Source: Onchocerca lupi
Lineage: Eukaryota > Nematoda > Chromadorea > Rhabditida > Onchocercidae
DNA length: 64,000 nucleotides
Reading direction: 5' to 3'
Assembly (NCBI GenBank): GCA_028564675.1
Contig: JAOVVO010000011.1
Coordinates: forward strand, 248,001 to 312,000
The position numbers and the translations under genes were made by a program. This document shows, in pieces, positions 38,901-50,900 of the stretch. The notes beneath the pieces are model-generated. The model worked only from the letters and a program-made list of their open reading frames with translations. It ran no database searches and was not told the origin of the DNA. The first letter of the stretch is position 1; each line of letters starts with the position of its first letter.

Positions 38901-39433
38901 ATATATAAACATACCACAACAATTTCACGATTTCCATGGGCTGCAGCTAGATGTAAACTTGTATCATCACCCATATTTGTCGCATTTACACGTGCCCCTC
39001 GTGAAAGTAGTAAGTCAACAATTGCAATATGTCCTTCTTTGGATGCCCAATGAAGTAGTGAAAATGCGTGATCGTCGCTAAAAAAAAATAAATTGATAAA
39101 TTACTAAAAAAAGCAGCTGAAAATTGGATAAAAATTTCAATAATTACATCTGAAATATTAATTACATACATAATGCAAATATTAAGCTCAAGTTTTGAAT
39201 TTTAATACTCATATAGTTTATTAATTTAATTACTGCTTTTATAAATTAACCAAAAAGTTGAGTAAAAAAAGAAACCATAATATTATGTAACTATGTTATT
39301 TTAATGCTGATTTCTGAATAATACAAATTGAATCTTAAACTTACCCAATATTGAGATCGTGTTCGGTATCATCAAGCCATACTCGTACTTGAAACGTATT
39401 ACCTTCACGTACCCATCCAAATACATCTTCCAT
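35933..39433 (-). CDS. pat-4: integrin-linked kinase (ILK / PAT-4), ankyrin-repeat pseudokinase
   Basis: Exons: 39345-39433, 38915-39077, 38617-38715, 38256-38352, 38012-38114, 37696-37872, 37335-37456, 36906-37127, 36652-36782, 35933-36082; 450 residues (human ILK 452). Residues 1-180 hold ankyrin repeats (FSLLHWASKEGHIAIVDLL, DTSLHLAAAHGNREIV, TPLHYACFWG), then a kinase fold with FKDQTWKGTKTR, GQLWRGKWQGNDIVARIL, MPFGSLYNVLHE, ARGMSFLHSLDP, ISMADTKFSF, ADMWSFGVLLWEL and REVPFADLSPMEIG. In this family ILK joins PINCH and parvin and links beta-integrin to actin at muscle attachments. The catalytic signature is decayed: no HRD, DFG replaced by MAD, and Arg (in VARIL) where human ILK has its beta-3 Lys. 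This fits a scaffold role. Confidence 0.97.
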
Positions 39434-40195
39434 GATAATGGGTACATTTGGCTTATGTGAATGGTAATTACTTGCGAGAGACATGTTCAACAAAGTAGTA
39501 CGATTACTTTAATTCCAAATAATCCAATACAGTTAATAAGTATCGGCGGCAATGGTTCTTCACTCAGATGTACATGTGATGGATATAACGTTGAACCACT
39601 AACAGCCGTGCGAAAAGCACGGCAAACTCCTTCGTACAACCAAAACCTGAAAACTTTGGCTGGAAATTGATTAAATTTAAGATTTGAATATAATTAATCA
39701 GAAATAGTTCGCTAAGGTCGCATCATAGAAACAATAATAAAAAAAAAAAGATTCCTCAATCGTTATGATTTTTTACACAGTTCTATTCAATCTATAGACA
39801 GCCAATCCAAATCCTATAATTTTTCGGATCTTCGATCTCGGATGAGTCCTTGAAAATTTAGCAGCAGAAAAAGTTCATAAAGTAACAATTCCAAGCAGTA
39901 GAAAAAAAATCCATAAAAGAAGCAAGTAGAAAAAGAAAGTACTCGATCTGCGAAATTATGTACTTCGCAAAATTAAAAAAACTTCAAATACAAAAAATTT
40001 TGAGGAATTGAACTCAATGAAGAAATTCTTAGACATTTAAAATTACTCTGAAATCTGAAAATTAAAAAAAAAAGAAAAAAAAAAGAATCCAGGATAAAAA
40101 GTTTTCTCCGAAATAACTGAAATTTTCGAATCAATCTGAAGCTTTATTGATGATGGATTAGGATCCTCCAATAATGCCGAGATTTTCACAGGTAA

Positions 40196-40262
40196 ATTAT
40201 ATATATAAATATATATACATATATTTATATAATATATAATATAAAATATATTATATACTGTA
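40196..40262. repeat. AT-only low-complexity tract
   Basis: Irregular TATATA/ATATAAT sequence of about 65 bp upstream of ILK. Confidence 0.8.
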
Positions 40263-41395
40263 TCTGTATGAATTAAGAACTAACTTATCAAATTCAACAA
40301 ACTAACTGGTCTTCATCTTTACCTCAACTTTTTTTTCTCGTAAATTGAAACTAACTGACTCTTGAAGAATTTAAAGTCCTCCGATTCAGATAATCTATAT
40401 CACTGCAAGAAGCACTGGCATATTCATAATTTTAAATGAGTATTTTCTCCAATCCTTAATTCCTACAAAACTGAAGTTAAGATTTTCCGAATAAAAACAT
40501 GAAAAATTCCGGAATGTTTTTTCTACCCAACTGTCTATTAACATAGATGTTCCGGAAGTGAGTTAACATTAATGATATTCCTGAATTAATGTTAACATTT
40601 AGAAATAAAGTTAATACTGGTATTTTGAAATCGAATTCAAATTGATATTCTATGACTGCAGTAGATATGTAGCGAAAAAAGGAAGGAGAAATTAAGAACA
40701 AGTAAATGGAGCAGAGGAATGAATGCAAACATAAACATTAGAGGAAATAAAATAAGCAAATAATCCTACAATAATTTAAACTATAAAATAAGAAAAGAAA
40801 AAAAAAAAAGAAAGTTTGGGAAGAAATTCGAAACGATTTGCGCGAAAAAAAAATTTCGTAAGTGAAAAATTAATGCGCAAATCGTTTCAGATTCAAACTG
40901 ATTAATTTTTGATCTTACAGCTTTTATCCTTTTTTTTTTTTTCAATCCTACACATGAAAATTATTTTCATTAAAATATCTTAGATGAGAAATTTATAATG
41001 ACAGTTAAAATTCTAGCATAGAATTTGAAGAATAAATGAAAAATGTATAGTTGAAACTCTTGCGTAATATAAAATTTTCGGAACGGAAAAAGAACGAATG
41101 AATTCGTTGTTTCAGAGAAAGAAGCAAATTCAGTAAAAATGAAAATAAAAATTTAAAAGTAAATGTTCAAAAAACAGAAGAAAAAAAATTTCAAAGCAAT
41201 TTTTGCTAAAAATATTTCAGCACATTTCGTTTTAAATAACAAAAGTTACTGCAAGGATGAATAATAATGAAATGAAAGGGCAAAAACAGAAGAGAGAGAG
41301 AAGAGGAGAGAGACAAAAATGATGGTTTCAGGTAGTGGGATGAATGGAAGTGAAGTTTCACGTAAAAAATTAAAATTAACAATAAAAGAGATAAA

Positions 41396-41397
<2 letters not shown>

Positions 41398-41432
<35 letters not shown>
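41398..41432. repeat. (GA)n microsatellite
   Basis: About 15 GA units in a purine-rich stretch; a second GA tract follows 0.8 kb downstream. Confidence 0.95.
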
Positions 41433-41433
<1 letters not shown>

Positions 41434-42180
41434 AAGGAAGAGACAGGAAGAATGAGTTTAAGGTGGAACGAACGGGGATAAAGTTTCACGTAAAAAATTA
41501 AAATTAACAATAATTATACGGTATGTTGTACTAGTGCGTGAGATAGATAGATGGATGGATTGTAAATATATACAAATACCTTTGCAGAAATGCTTCATCT
41601 TGCTACTTTCAAGAGTTTTCATTGATGGAAACATACATACCACAGCACAGAGAGAATGCCAACTGTTGAATCGTTTTCAACCATCATCATCATCATCAAG
41701 ACATTCTAACAATGGCTGCTGTTAATATTACACATCGAGGTATCGGGTTACATGTACACAGAGATGGCGATACGCTTCTTCTCCACGTCTCTCTCTTCAC
41801 GTCTTCTTCACGTCTATACGCTTCCTCTTCACGTCTATTTCGATAATAGCAAAAAAGAAAAGAGATGAATGGATGATGAAAAGATCAAATAATTGGATGA
41901 ATGTAACGAAGCGGAAGACGGTCCGTTAAGAGTTCACCCACGCTCTCTTATGCCAACCAAAAACTCTTTTCAGTACATCTTTTTACAATTTTCTCTCTCT
42001 CTTTCTTTTTCTTTCTCCCTCTCTCTCTCTATTTCTCTCTTAATGTGAATCCATTATTACATTCCAATGGTCAATCGGGAATTTTATTTACTAAGATTGA
42101 GATAAGGTGAGAAAGGAAGGAGGCATTCCTTTACACACCCAAATGTTATTTATTTTAACATTTACTCACACATTACATGA

Positions 42181-42192
42181 GAGAGAAAAAGG

Positions 42193-42223
<31 letters not shown>
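42181..42223. repeat. (GA)n microsatellite, interrupted
   Basis: A GA tract broken by AAAAAGG and AAAG. An opposite-strand (CT)n tract lies at about 41993-42038, so the two together could fold back on each other. Confidence 0.95.
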
Positions 42224-42566
42224 GAGTAATTCGTGTCCAGTAATTTTGAATTAATCATTCTTCAGACAAGCAAATCATAGAAATATTTAAGTTGTAGTAA
42301 TTTCAACAAATAATATATCGTAAATTTTTGAAAATAAATATTATTGCATATAAATTCTTGCAAATAAAAATGTGCTGATTTAATAAACAAAATTATCGAT
42401 CCGTCAAGTTCATCTTATATCATAGACATTATGCATTTGGATGTATAAAAAAATTAAAAATCTGAGATGCGAAATTGAAAAAAATTAAATTGCTTACCGT
42501 ATATTATGAAAATTGTTGCAAAGGAATGGAAAAATGCACGTCTGTAGAATGGTATTACTGTAAAAT

Positions 42567-42568
<2 letters not shown>

Positions 42569-42603
<35 letters not shown>

Positions 42604-42631
42604 ACTCCAAAAAAAAAAAAAAAAAAAAAAA
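42569..42631. repeat. (TA)n microsatellite followed by poly(A)
   Basis: About 15 TA units, then a short TTGTACTCC spacer and a run of more than 20 A. This could be the A-tail of an old retroposed sequence, but no element body was recognised. Confidence 0.85.
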
Positions 42632-43576
42632 TTGGCAACCTACGATGGTGCATTTTTCAATTATGTATATTAGGTGGGCATTTCTTTTTTATTCATTCTT
42701 TCATTTTCAGGAGCATTTACCGTAAACTTATTGTTATTTAGCCTATTAATGAATCCTAGCCATGATTCGTATTCTAGCGCTGGGATTCTTTTTTGCATGG
42801 TATAATTCCTGAGAATTCCTGTATGTAACACATCTCAATCCAAATCTTCTATCTGAATATTCCCCTCTTTATTCTTATATCCTTCCGTACTAACCAAAAT
42901 ATTTATGAAATCGATACTGTCTGTAATAATTTATCATATTGGAAAGGATATCGATTAATATTATGCGGAATATTGATGAGACTTTATGTTGAATTGAGCT
43001 AAAAGTCAATTTCAACCGACTAAAATTGTAATTTTTTTGCTCTCCACAAATCATTTTTATTACTCTTTTCCTTTCCTTTTTCGAGAAAATCAGCGACTGG
43101 ATAAATTGTAATATCTTTGATTTTTTAGTTTTTAGAATTCAATAGGTAACACTGCAGATTATAATCATGTTGTAGTTATGACATCTATACATCTATCAGA
43201 GGAGTTAATTGAATTCGAAATTCCTTATGACTGATATATTGAAGAATATGCCATTGTTATTATATTATTAACACCAAAAATTACAGCGAGTACTGTTTGA
43301 CTTTATTACAAAATTGTTTGTCGATATTATTTACCAAATCTTAAGATCCATTCTATTGTAAAGAAAGGGGAAAAAGGGAGTAACCACAGCGACTGAAGTT
43401 TAAACTTGGAGAAAGTTTAAAGTTACATCGAACATTTTTAAATTCACATAGCATTTTCCATTAACATATTATTTTTCATCAGCTTTTGGCAATATATTTG
43501 CATATATTTTAAAATTTATTTTACCTCCATTATGACATACCATAACATGTTATCAAACAATTATACATGGTCTTGT

Positions 43577-44090
43577 TGAGGAAAAAAGATCTGATTGACT
43601 TGTGATTTGGACTGAAGATCTTGATGTTGTGACTCCAATAAGTCAACAATAGTCTTTATTAGATTTATACGATATTATAAATAATATCGCACTTTATAAT
43701 AGTAAATAATAAAAATGAACAATACACGATGAACATAAATAATACCAACAGTAGCCTTCTGCTAAAATTGTTGCTCTTGTCGACTGTCGATTCGTTGATG
43801 TTTAAGCGTTGTGTTGTTGTGGAACTATCGAACAAGTCGAATTGTTATAGAGAGTTTGTAGAAAAATTCCTGTCGAAAATTGTTCTAGAGAACTTGTAGG
43901 GAAAGTGACTTTTCTCCAAAATCCTAATCTTATACATCCTTTCGGGGCTCCTCCATTGATATTGATGAGCTTCTCACATATAACTCGATCCTTTCCATCT
44001 TATCGTCAATTATGTTCCGGTTTTCGTACTATTCACACTATTCATCGTCTGCTATATGTTGTTCGATTGGTTTCCAATTCATTTCTTGAA
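43577..44090 (-). repeat. LTR copy A (5'-truncated) of an LTR retroelement family
   Basis: This is a direct repeat of the sequence at 44185-44660, about 609 bp apart, alignable over about 500 bp with small indels and substitutions. Oriented on the minus strand it contains an AATAAA signal at about 43662 followed by CAAATCAC/CAAGTCAATCAGATCTTTTTTCC, and ends in CA. It is truncated at its 5' end relative to copy B. The short ORFs inside are not genes. Confidence 0.6.
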
Positions 44091-44184
44091 CTTCACTGAA
44101 GAGTTTCAGAATCCTTTCCCTTCGCTGGGATAGAACTTGCTAATATCGTAGACAACATTTTTCCGGCTCGTGGCATCAATTTCT

Positions 44185-44805
44185 TGGGAAAAAAGATCTG
44201 ATTGATTTGTGATTTGGACTGGAGATTTTGATGTTATGGCTCTACTAGATCGACAGTACTCTTATTAGATTTATATGATATTAGAAATAATATCGCACTT
44301 TACAAATAATAAAAATGAACAATACACGATAAGTATAAAGAATGCTAACAGTGGCCTTCTGCTGAATTGTTGCTCTTGTCGATTAGTTGATGTTGAAGTG
44401 TTGTGTTGTTGTGGAACTATCGAACTGAGTCGAATTGTTGTAGAGAGTTTGTAGAAAAACTCTTGTCGAAAACTGTTCGAGAGAACTTGTAGCAAACAAA
44501 ATCCTAACCTTATATATCCTTTCGGGGCTCCTCCATTGATATTCTCGAGCTTCTCCACATATAACTCGATTCATTCCATCTTATCGTCAATCATATTCAT
44601 CGATTTTCGTACTGTTCACATTGTTCATCCTTTCCTGATTTCCAATTTGTCGCCTTGTGATTGGGCGGCTTCGCTTTGTTTACATGTTAATTGGAGCATT
44701 TTGGTAGTAAACATGTTTACCTTTCTATTCACTGTTTCGACGGTAAAACATGTTTATCCTTGTTAGTTCATTTGAAACAGCTTTCACGCTTCTTGAGTTT
44801 TAACA
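44185..44805 (-). repeat. LTR copy B (full length, about 621 bp)
   Basis: On the minus strand it starts TGTTAAAACTC and ends TTTTTTCCCA (TG...CA ends). Beyond copy A it also matches 17690-17790. Immediately 3' on the minus strand is a TGATGCCACGAGCCGG stretch (about 44163-44178) that could be a degenerate primer-binding site, then only about 90 bp before copy A. The pair is read as an internally deleted element. Target-site duplications were not identified. Confidence 0.6.
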
Positions 44806-44855
44806 TTCCTTACTTATAATAACCTATCTTAATCGGTAGAATATAGAGTGCTCCA

Positions 44856-45227
44856 CTACACTAACAATTTTAACAATTTATTCGGTGAGATATGTTCTGA
44901 ATAATCCATTGTCACCTTTGTGATTTCTTCGTACTTCTCTTCTTCATCTTTCCTTTTTGTTGCGGTCATAGATTTTTGAATATAATTGAACCACTTCTCA
45001 TTTGCTGATTCCAACGTTTGGATGCACAATTGAAATCTTTGAATTTTGTCTTCAATTATTCGTTTCCTTACTTCGTAGAATTCCAGTCGCTGTTCCGTTG
45101 TCGAGGCTTGATCTGGATGCGTGAATTGTATTGTTTTTACTTCCTTGAGAAGATTTCCCAACCTTTCCTTGGTTGGTTCAATACTTGCTATGATATTTGT
45201 AGCCACTGACCTCACCTCGGGCACCAA
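44856..45227 (-). mobile_element. gag-like ORF fragment of an LTR retrotransposon (possibly BEL/Pao)
   Basis: About 123 codons are open on the minus strand, directly from a candidate tRNA primer-binding site (45209-45226). The product is helical and charged (KERLGNLLKEVK, RLEFYEVRKRIIEDKIQRF, KRKDEEEKYEEITK), resembling the N-terminal gag segment of nematode BEL/Pao elements, though I recognise it only by style. There is no Met near the start; the first ATG codon comes late. No pol sequence follows: 50 bp after its stop LTR copy B begins, so the element is a broken remnant. Confidence 0.45.
45209..45226 (-). other. candidate primer-binding site (PBS)
   Basis: The minus strand reads TGGTGCCCGAGGTGAGGT, beginning with the TGG expected for pairing to a tRNA 3' CCA end and resembling the TGG-GCCCGA layout of retroelement PBS sequences. 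The matching tRNA was not identified. Confidence 0.4.
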
Positions 45228-47704
45228 ATTTACTTCTGCCGTGAATTTTTGAGGAAAGGAGTTAGTGAATAAAAGAAAAACTTACGATTTGAATCGAATT
45301 GTCAGACGCGTGGACCAATAATTTTTACGTTTATTGAGATACCGCAAATAATAGATAACAGAATAATATATATGATAGAATTTGAGAAGTAGAAGTTTGC
45401 AAATTAAATTTAAAACAGCCGAAGATTACAAAAATAGAAGAATTGAGGTCAAATATATAATTCACAGTCAAGTTTTGGTATTAACCGTCGAAGTTTGTTT
45501 TGAAGGAGAGATTTTTTTGCAGACGCTCGCCAGAAACAAAAAATTTTTGAATGAAGCTTATCCCCTAGCTAAGGGATGTAGACTATAGAATACAAAAAGT
45601 GAGTGACAGTTTTTTCATGACAAAACACATTAGCATGCAGATGTACATAATTATACATGCTAAATGATTATAAATTAGATAACAGATTCATCTCTCAATG
45701 CGGGAAAATGTTGAGATTTCGCATAATGAGATGAATCTCTTATCTAGAAGATGTTTTACAAAAACAACTTTAACAGATGTTCAAAATACGGATTTAGCAG
45801 GTGTTCAAAATACAGATTTAGTAATTTGAGATAGAAGGGTTTATTTTAGAAAAATTGTTTCGGAATTTCCGACAAGATACAATAAATACACATATTGTGA
45901 TAATATTCCAGTAAATTTGTAAGCACAATTAAATAAAGAAATTGGTTGTAGGAGACAATATGTTGCGTTGAGAAAACTCCCAGTTTCGTCGAAGTAGGTT
46001 GATCAGCGTCGTTGAGGTAAAGGCTTCATTTCATTGAGTCGATCGTCTCGTAGTTACCAAAAAAGTAACAGTGTTTTTTGGATCTTCGGCTGCCGGCTAC
46101 TCCGCTTTAATCCTCGTCCTGGCGCTGTCAGGTGTCATCAACCCAAGGACGAAGGTCATCAATCAAGGAAGGCGCCAGCTTTGATCAGTGCATCATTTTC
46201 TGCAATTGGTGGGTCTTGGTCTTCAAACTTGGTTAATTAAACTGCACTTGCAAGACCAATCATTACACTTAAAGGTTAAGATATAATCAATCAGATTTAA
46301 ACGGTAGAAAATTTTCAAATAGTTTTGAAATAACTTCTGGACTTTAGCTCTTAAATATTATAATTAATCATATAAATATCTTAACGTTTTTAACTGACAT
46401 GTGTTACACATCAAATTCTTATGAAATAAAAAAAGAAGAAGAAAGATAAAGATATATTAATTAATTATTAATATAAATTCTTCTCGATTATTTCGACAAA
46501 CAGAAGCCCACAAGCTTCCTGACGAAGCTCACAAGTGTTAGCCATTCCAAAGCAAACAGGCAATTTAATCAGGAAATCGAAACATAAAATCATAATCATA
46601 TTAAAGCTATGAAGCGCGTCTGGTGGAAGTCAAGTTTAGCTCAGCATTTCAATATTCACAGTATTATGAAAAGAAGGAAATTTAGATTTTGCATTTCAAC
46701 AAAAAATTAAAACTTGAAAACTAATAATTAAATTAGTCAACAAAATAGAAAATTAGGAAACAAAAAAGTGTGTATATAAATTCTAGATGTGTATATAAAT
46801 TTTTCAAAACATTGAGATCTCTTTCGTTCCGTTTAATGCATGAATTACAACAATCGAAATAATTAAAATTTAGTTTGAAATATAAAATCAAATACTCCAA
46901 TTAGAATAAAAATGAAGAAACAAGACAATATAAAGTATTCGGATAAGAATCCCGGAATGAAGAGTCTGCATACACTAAATAGATAAATGAAAAAGGAAAA
47001 TCATTTGGAACAATGTAACAATCTAGCACGGAAAATATGAAATTCCATGAAACATTGCTGGCACAGATCAGAATTAATTCACATTAACTATCGAAATGAT
47101 TTGGCTATTTGTCACTCAACCGAGGGGTTAAATCTCGACATCTCGACATCCCAAGGCAATTGAGATTGAGAAATTCGAGAATGCTGTCTAGAAATGGAGG
47201 AGATTGATAGACTTTGAAAGAGTAGTCTAACTGAGATTGTGATTAAATTGTAATAACGAAGAGAAGTAGTAGTTCAATAAGAATTAAGAACGCGAAAAAA
47301 AGCATTATTCGCTGTTTTCAACAATGAGAAAAAGTGAGATATAGCGTTTAAAATAAGGAAACGGCAATGATTGCTAAGATTTCTATTTGTATTTCAATAA
47401 TAAAGATGGCAAAGATTGCTACTGATTAGAAAGTTAAGGTATCAGTGATGAACAATGAAATAGTAAGTCCATATTTCTACTGCAAATGAACTCGTGGCGA
47501 AAACTTTGATGGAGGAGTTGCTGTTTGAATTCGTTGAAAAATTTTGCATTGAACTGTAATTTACTAATAAATGAGCGAGTAGCATTAAATAATACATTAT
47601 CATTCATATAATTGTTGATACTGAAATAATGGAACCGGAACAATGTTCTTTATAGTTTAACCCATCTCCCCCGGAGCAGTTCTGGAAGCAGAAAGCAGGT
47701 GCGG
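45228..47704. other. gene-free stretch between LTR remains and PAN2
   Basis: No supported gene. A locally GC-richer patch at about 46040-46250 has an ORF on the plus strand (46034-46240) that I do not recognise; it may be more retroelement-derived sequence. The rest is AT-rich. Confidence 0.45.
45676..45746. repeat. inverted repeat (hairpin) element
   Basis: A 19-nt left arm (TAGATAACAGATTCATCTC, 45676-45694) pairs with 45728-45746 (GAGATGAATCTCTTATCTA) with one mismatch. The 33-nt centre contains a further ATGCG/CGCAT pair. It may be a small palindromic element or MITE end pair; no coding. Confidence 0.75.
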
Positions 47705-47902
47705 ATGTACGGTTCATCACCAGGACATAGCGAAGATGTCTTAATATCTGCAGATGGTCTTACTCCAATGGTTTGAATTTTATATCGATTTAAAACTTCT
47801 ATGTTGCATTTAAAATTTACAGAATTCGGAGCTTTATTAATATTTAATAACAAATTATTTAAATTCATTAATCATACAATTCAGATTTGTACATCATTTT
47901 TA

Positions 47903-47939
<37 letters not shown>

Positions 47940-50900
47940 AGAATATAACATTCAAGTAATATTGAAAGAAAAGGACTTAAATTTTACTCATCGTCTTTTT
48001 TCTAGAATAATGAAGTTCGTATCCCTGAAGGTGGATTCGCATTGCTATCAACAACACCGCAAAATGCAACGCTTGCACATTTCATTACAGCACTTACATT
48101 TGATCCATATCAGGAACTTCTCTGGAGTGGAAATAATATGGTGATTTGCTTTAGATAATGAAATTTATTTCCGGAATGAATGATTCTAAAATTCTTTGTG
48201 GAAGGAAAAAGGGCAAAGATTTGTAAAATGATAAAATTTTTCAAACAAATTTTAGATTTGGATTTATCCTATTATCATCAAATATTTTCAGTATTTTATT
48301 ATTACTCTCTGGATAGCTGTTCCGTCAGAATCAAAAAATAATATTAGAATTTGTCATCTTTTTTTTAGTTTTCTTTTCGAACGTCTTCAAAATTTAGAAT
48401 CGGTTCATTTACCTTGATTAAAGGATAGTAATGGAATAGGGGAATAATTTTGACCTTCATTCATATTCAAGAACTATATAAAAGCAAAATATTATTTGTT
48501 CTTTGCTTTCTACTGTTGATCTTCGATATTTATATAAGATTGCCATAAATTCATAAATGAACAAGACTGCTATAAATTTATAAATGTAGGACTAATCAAT
48601 ATAATTTCTCAAATTATATTCACTTCCTTATAAGATCCAAACAAAATTTATAGCCGATGGATTTGTAAACTTTTTCAATATTTTATGCAGTCTCATAATT
48701 TTTAGGGGCGTGTGGTGTCGTTTTATGGTGCGCAGCTTGACAAATACACAGCATTTTTATCAGAAGCTAATTCAAATATTCGTGCTTTGCTTGCTTCAGA
48801 AACCGTTATTTTCTCACTAACATCCAAACGTTTAAAAGCTAATCGCCGACAAGGCATTTCGTTATTTACACATGCGTAAGTTTATATACATTCAGATTAT
48901 TCATTTAAAAAAACCCCTCAATCACGAAATTGTTAACGTTATTTTCGACAGCAATATGTGTGACTAATCTGTACTTTGTCGGAATCCTCTTGAAATTAGC
49001 GATTAACTTCAGTTATTAGCCCACATTCGCGAAAATAATGCAGGCATAGAAATATAAGTTAAATATGTCACATAAGCATTAAATATAGATTTATAACTTT
49101 TTTTTTTCAGATCCGATCATATGACTGATCTTACTTGCATGCATCGACTTTCAGATGTACCGCATAAATTACTGCTTGGTGGAAATCAACAGCAAATCAT
49201 ACAGTTTGATGTGGAAACACAAAAAGAAATACGAATTGTTTGATTTTTTAAATTTCCAACATAAATATTGTTTTGAAAAGTGAATTTAATCAAGTAATCT
49301 AACCCAAAGAGCCTAAGGAATGAAATATAGATTAAGTATTTCCTAAAAGACTTAGCAGGAATGTTGTTTTCAGGTTTCTGTTAAACAGAAAAATTGCCTG
49401 GCTTTGCGATCAAATCAGAAATTTTTATTCAGTTCTGATTCGGAGGGTAATGTGAGTTTCAGTTGAAAGTTTTCCAATTTCTTTTCTTTTAAAATTTCTC
49501 CTTTATTCTCTAATGAGGAAGGGGCATTATTATGGTATTTGTTTTGAATTTTTTTTAGGTAACCCTCCGGCATCTTACAACAGTGGATGCAATCCACGCC
49601 TTGCAAGCTCATCAAGGATCAGTAGCTGATTTTGATGTTTGCGGCAATAAACTTATCACATGCGGTTACTCTCCAAGGTTTATGCTTCATTCAAACTGAT
49701 TAGATCATATTCGCCATTCGAATAGTTTCTGGCGAGATTCGCCCAGCAGTATAGAATCATGAATCGCATGACGATTTCATAATCATTTTAAACTCCTCGA
49801 TTTATTTGCATTATTATACGAAAATGGCCAAGTTTTTCCATACTTGTTGTTGCTAATAATTAAATGGTTTGTGAAATGCAGCATCCTGATGCATGGCTTT
49901 CATTACAGGCTGGGTAAAATGGCAGGTGATCGATTTATAATGATTTATGATCTAAGGACACTGCGAAGTTTGCCCCCGGTACCTTTACCAATGGCACCAT
50001 CATATTGTCGGTTTTTGCCATCTTATTCGGATGGTCGGATTATGGTTTGTTCTCAGGTATATTTTTGTATATTATTTAAATTTGAAATTTTGATAACAGT
50101 GAATATTATTAGGACAATGATATTTTTTTCAATTACTAACGCACATAACAGTATAAAATTATTGCGTTAAAATTAACAGTAAAACGAATATATTAATTTT
50201 CTTCTTAGACTGGTGAATTGATTATAATGGATTTGAATGAGCAGTCTAGTCAGATACCCATTCAGTTGGATACAAATGGCTTTGTCATCACATCTCTTGA
50301 TGTATCCACTTCGAAGCAATGCATTGCTTTTGGTGATCAAACGGGTGGATCATATTTTTCACAATTTTGTAAACAAAAAATTTAGCTAAATAATTCTGGT
50401 AACATTGTTGGATGCACTAGATAAAGCTAATTTACAATATAAATTTGTTGAGAGAGAATTTTTTCATACGCACAGTAAGAGATGATATGTTTCCGGTAAA
50501 AAATCAAATGGAAAAATAGGATCTACGTAAGTCAAATATTTCAGCAGCATAGCAAAATTTTTATTTTCGTTCTTTAGAATTTTATGCTAAATGAGGTCTT
50601 TCAGGTTTGATACACCTTTTTTCGGATCGAATGGAACCAATTTTTAATGAAAATTCATGGGGCACAGATTTTCCAGATCCAGTAAGAATTTTAATGCATT
50701 CTCTATATGGAAGTTATCCACGTTCAAACCACGAATTACCAGTCTTCCTTAGAACGGAGATGATACTTATTTTGTTCAATTTTGAGTTCTATCGCTGCAA
50801 AAGTATTATTTGCTTAATAATTCTGTCTTTGAGATTTCGCTGTGAAAATTCGTTTTTAGATTGCTTTTCATCCACCAGTGAATATTGATGATCCCGAACC

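Larger units (their letters stand above)
39434..43576. other. gene-free region upstream of ILK, with microsatellites
   Basis: No supported gene. The first ~230 bp are likely ILK 5' UTR or promoter; minus-strand TTTCCAG/TTTTCAG sites near 39645-39665 could be an upstream acceptor. Microsatellites inside are listed separately. The plus ORF at 39461-39670 and others here show no family signal. Confidence 0.5.

Noticed and set aside
44271..44574. two minus-strand ORFs inside LTR copy B
   Set aside because: They lie within the non-coding LTR repeat and are not preserved in copy A.
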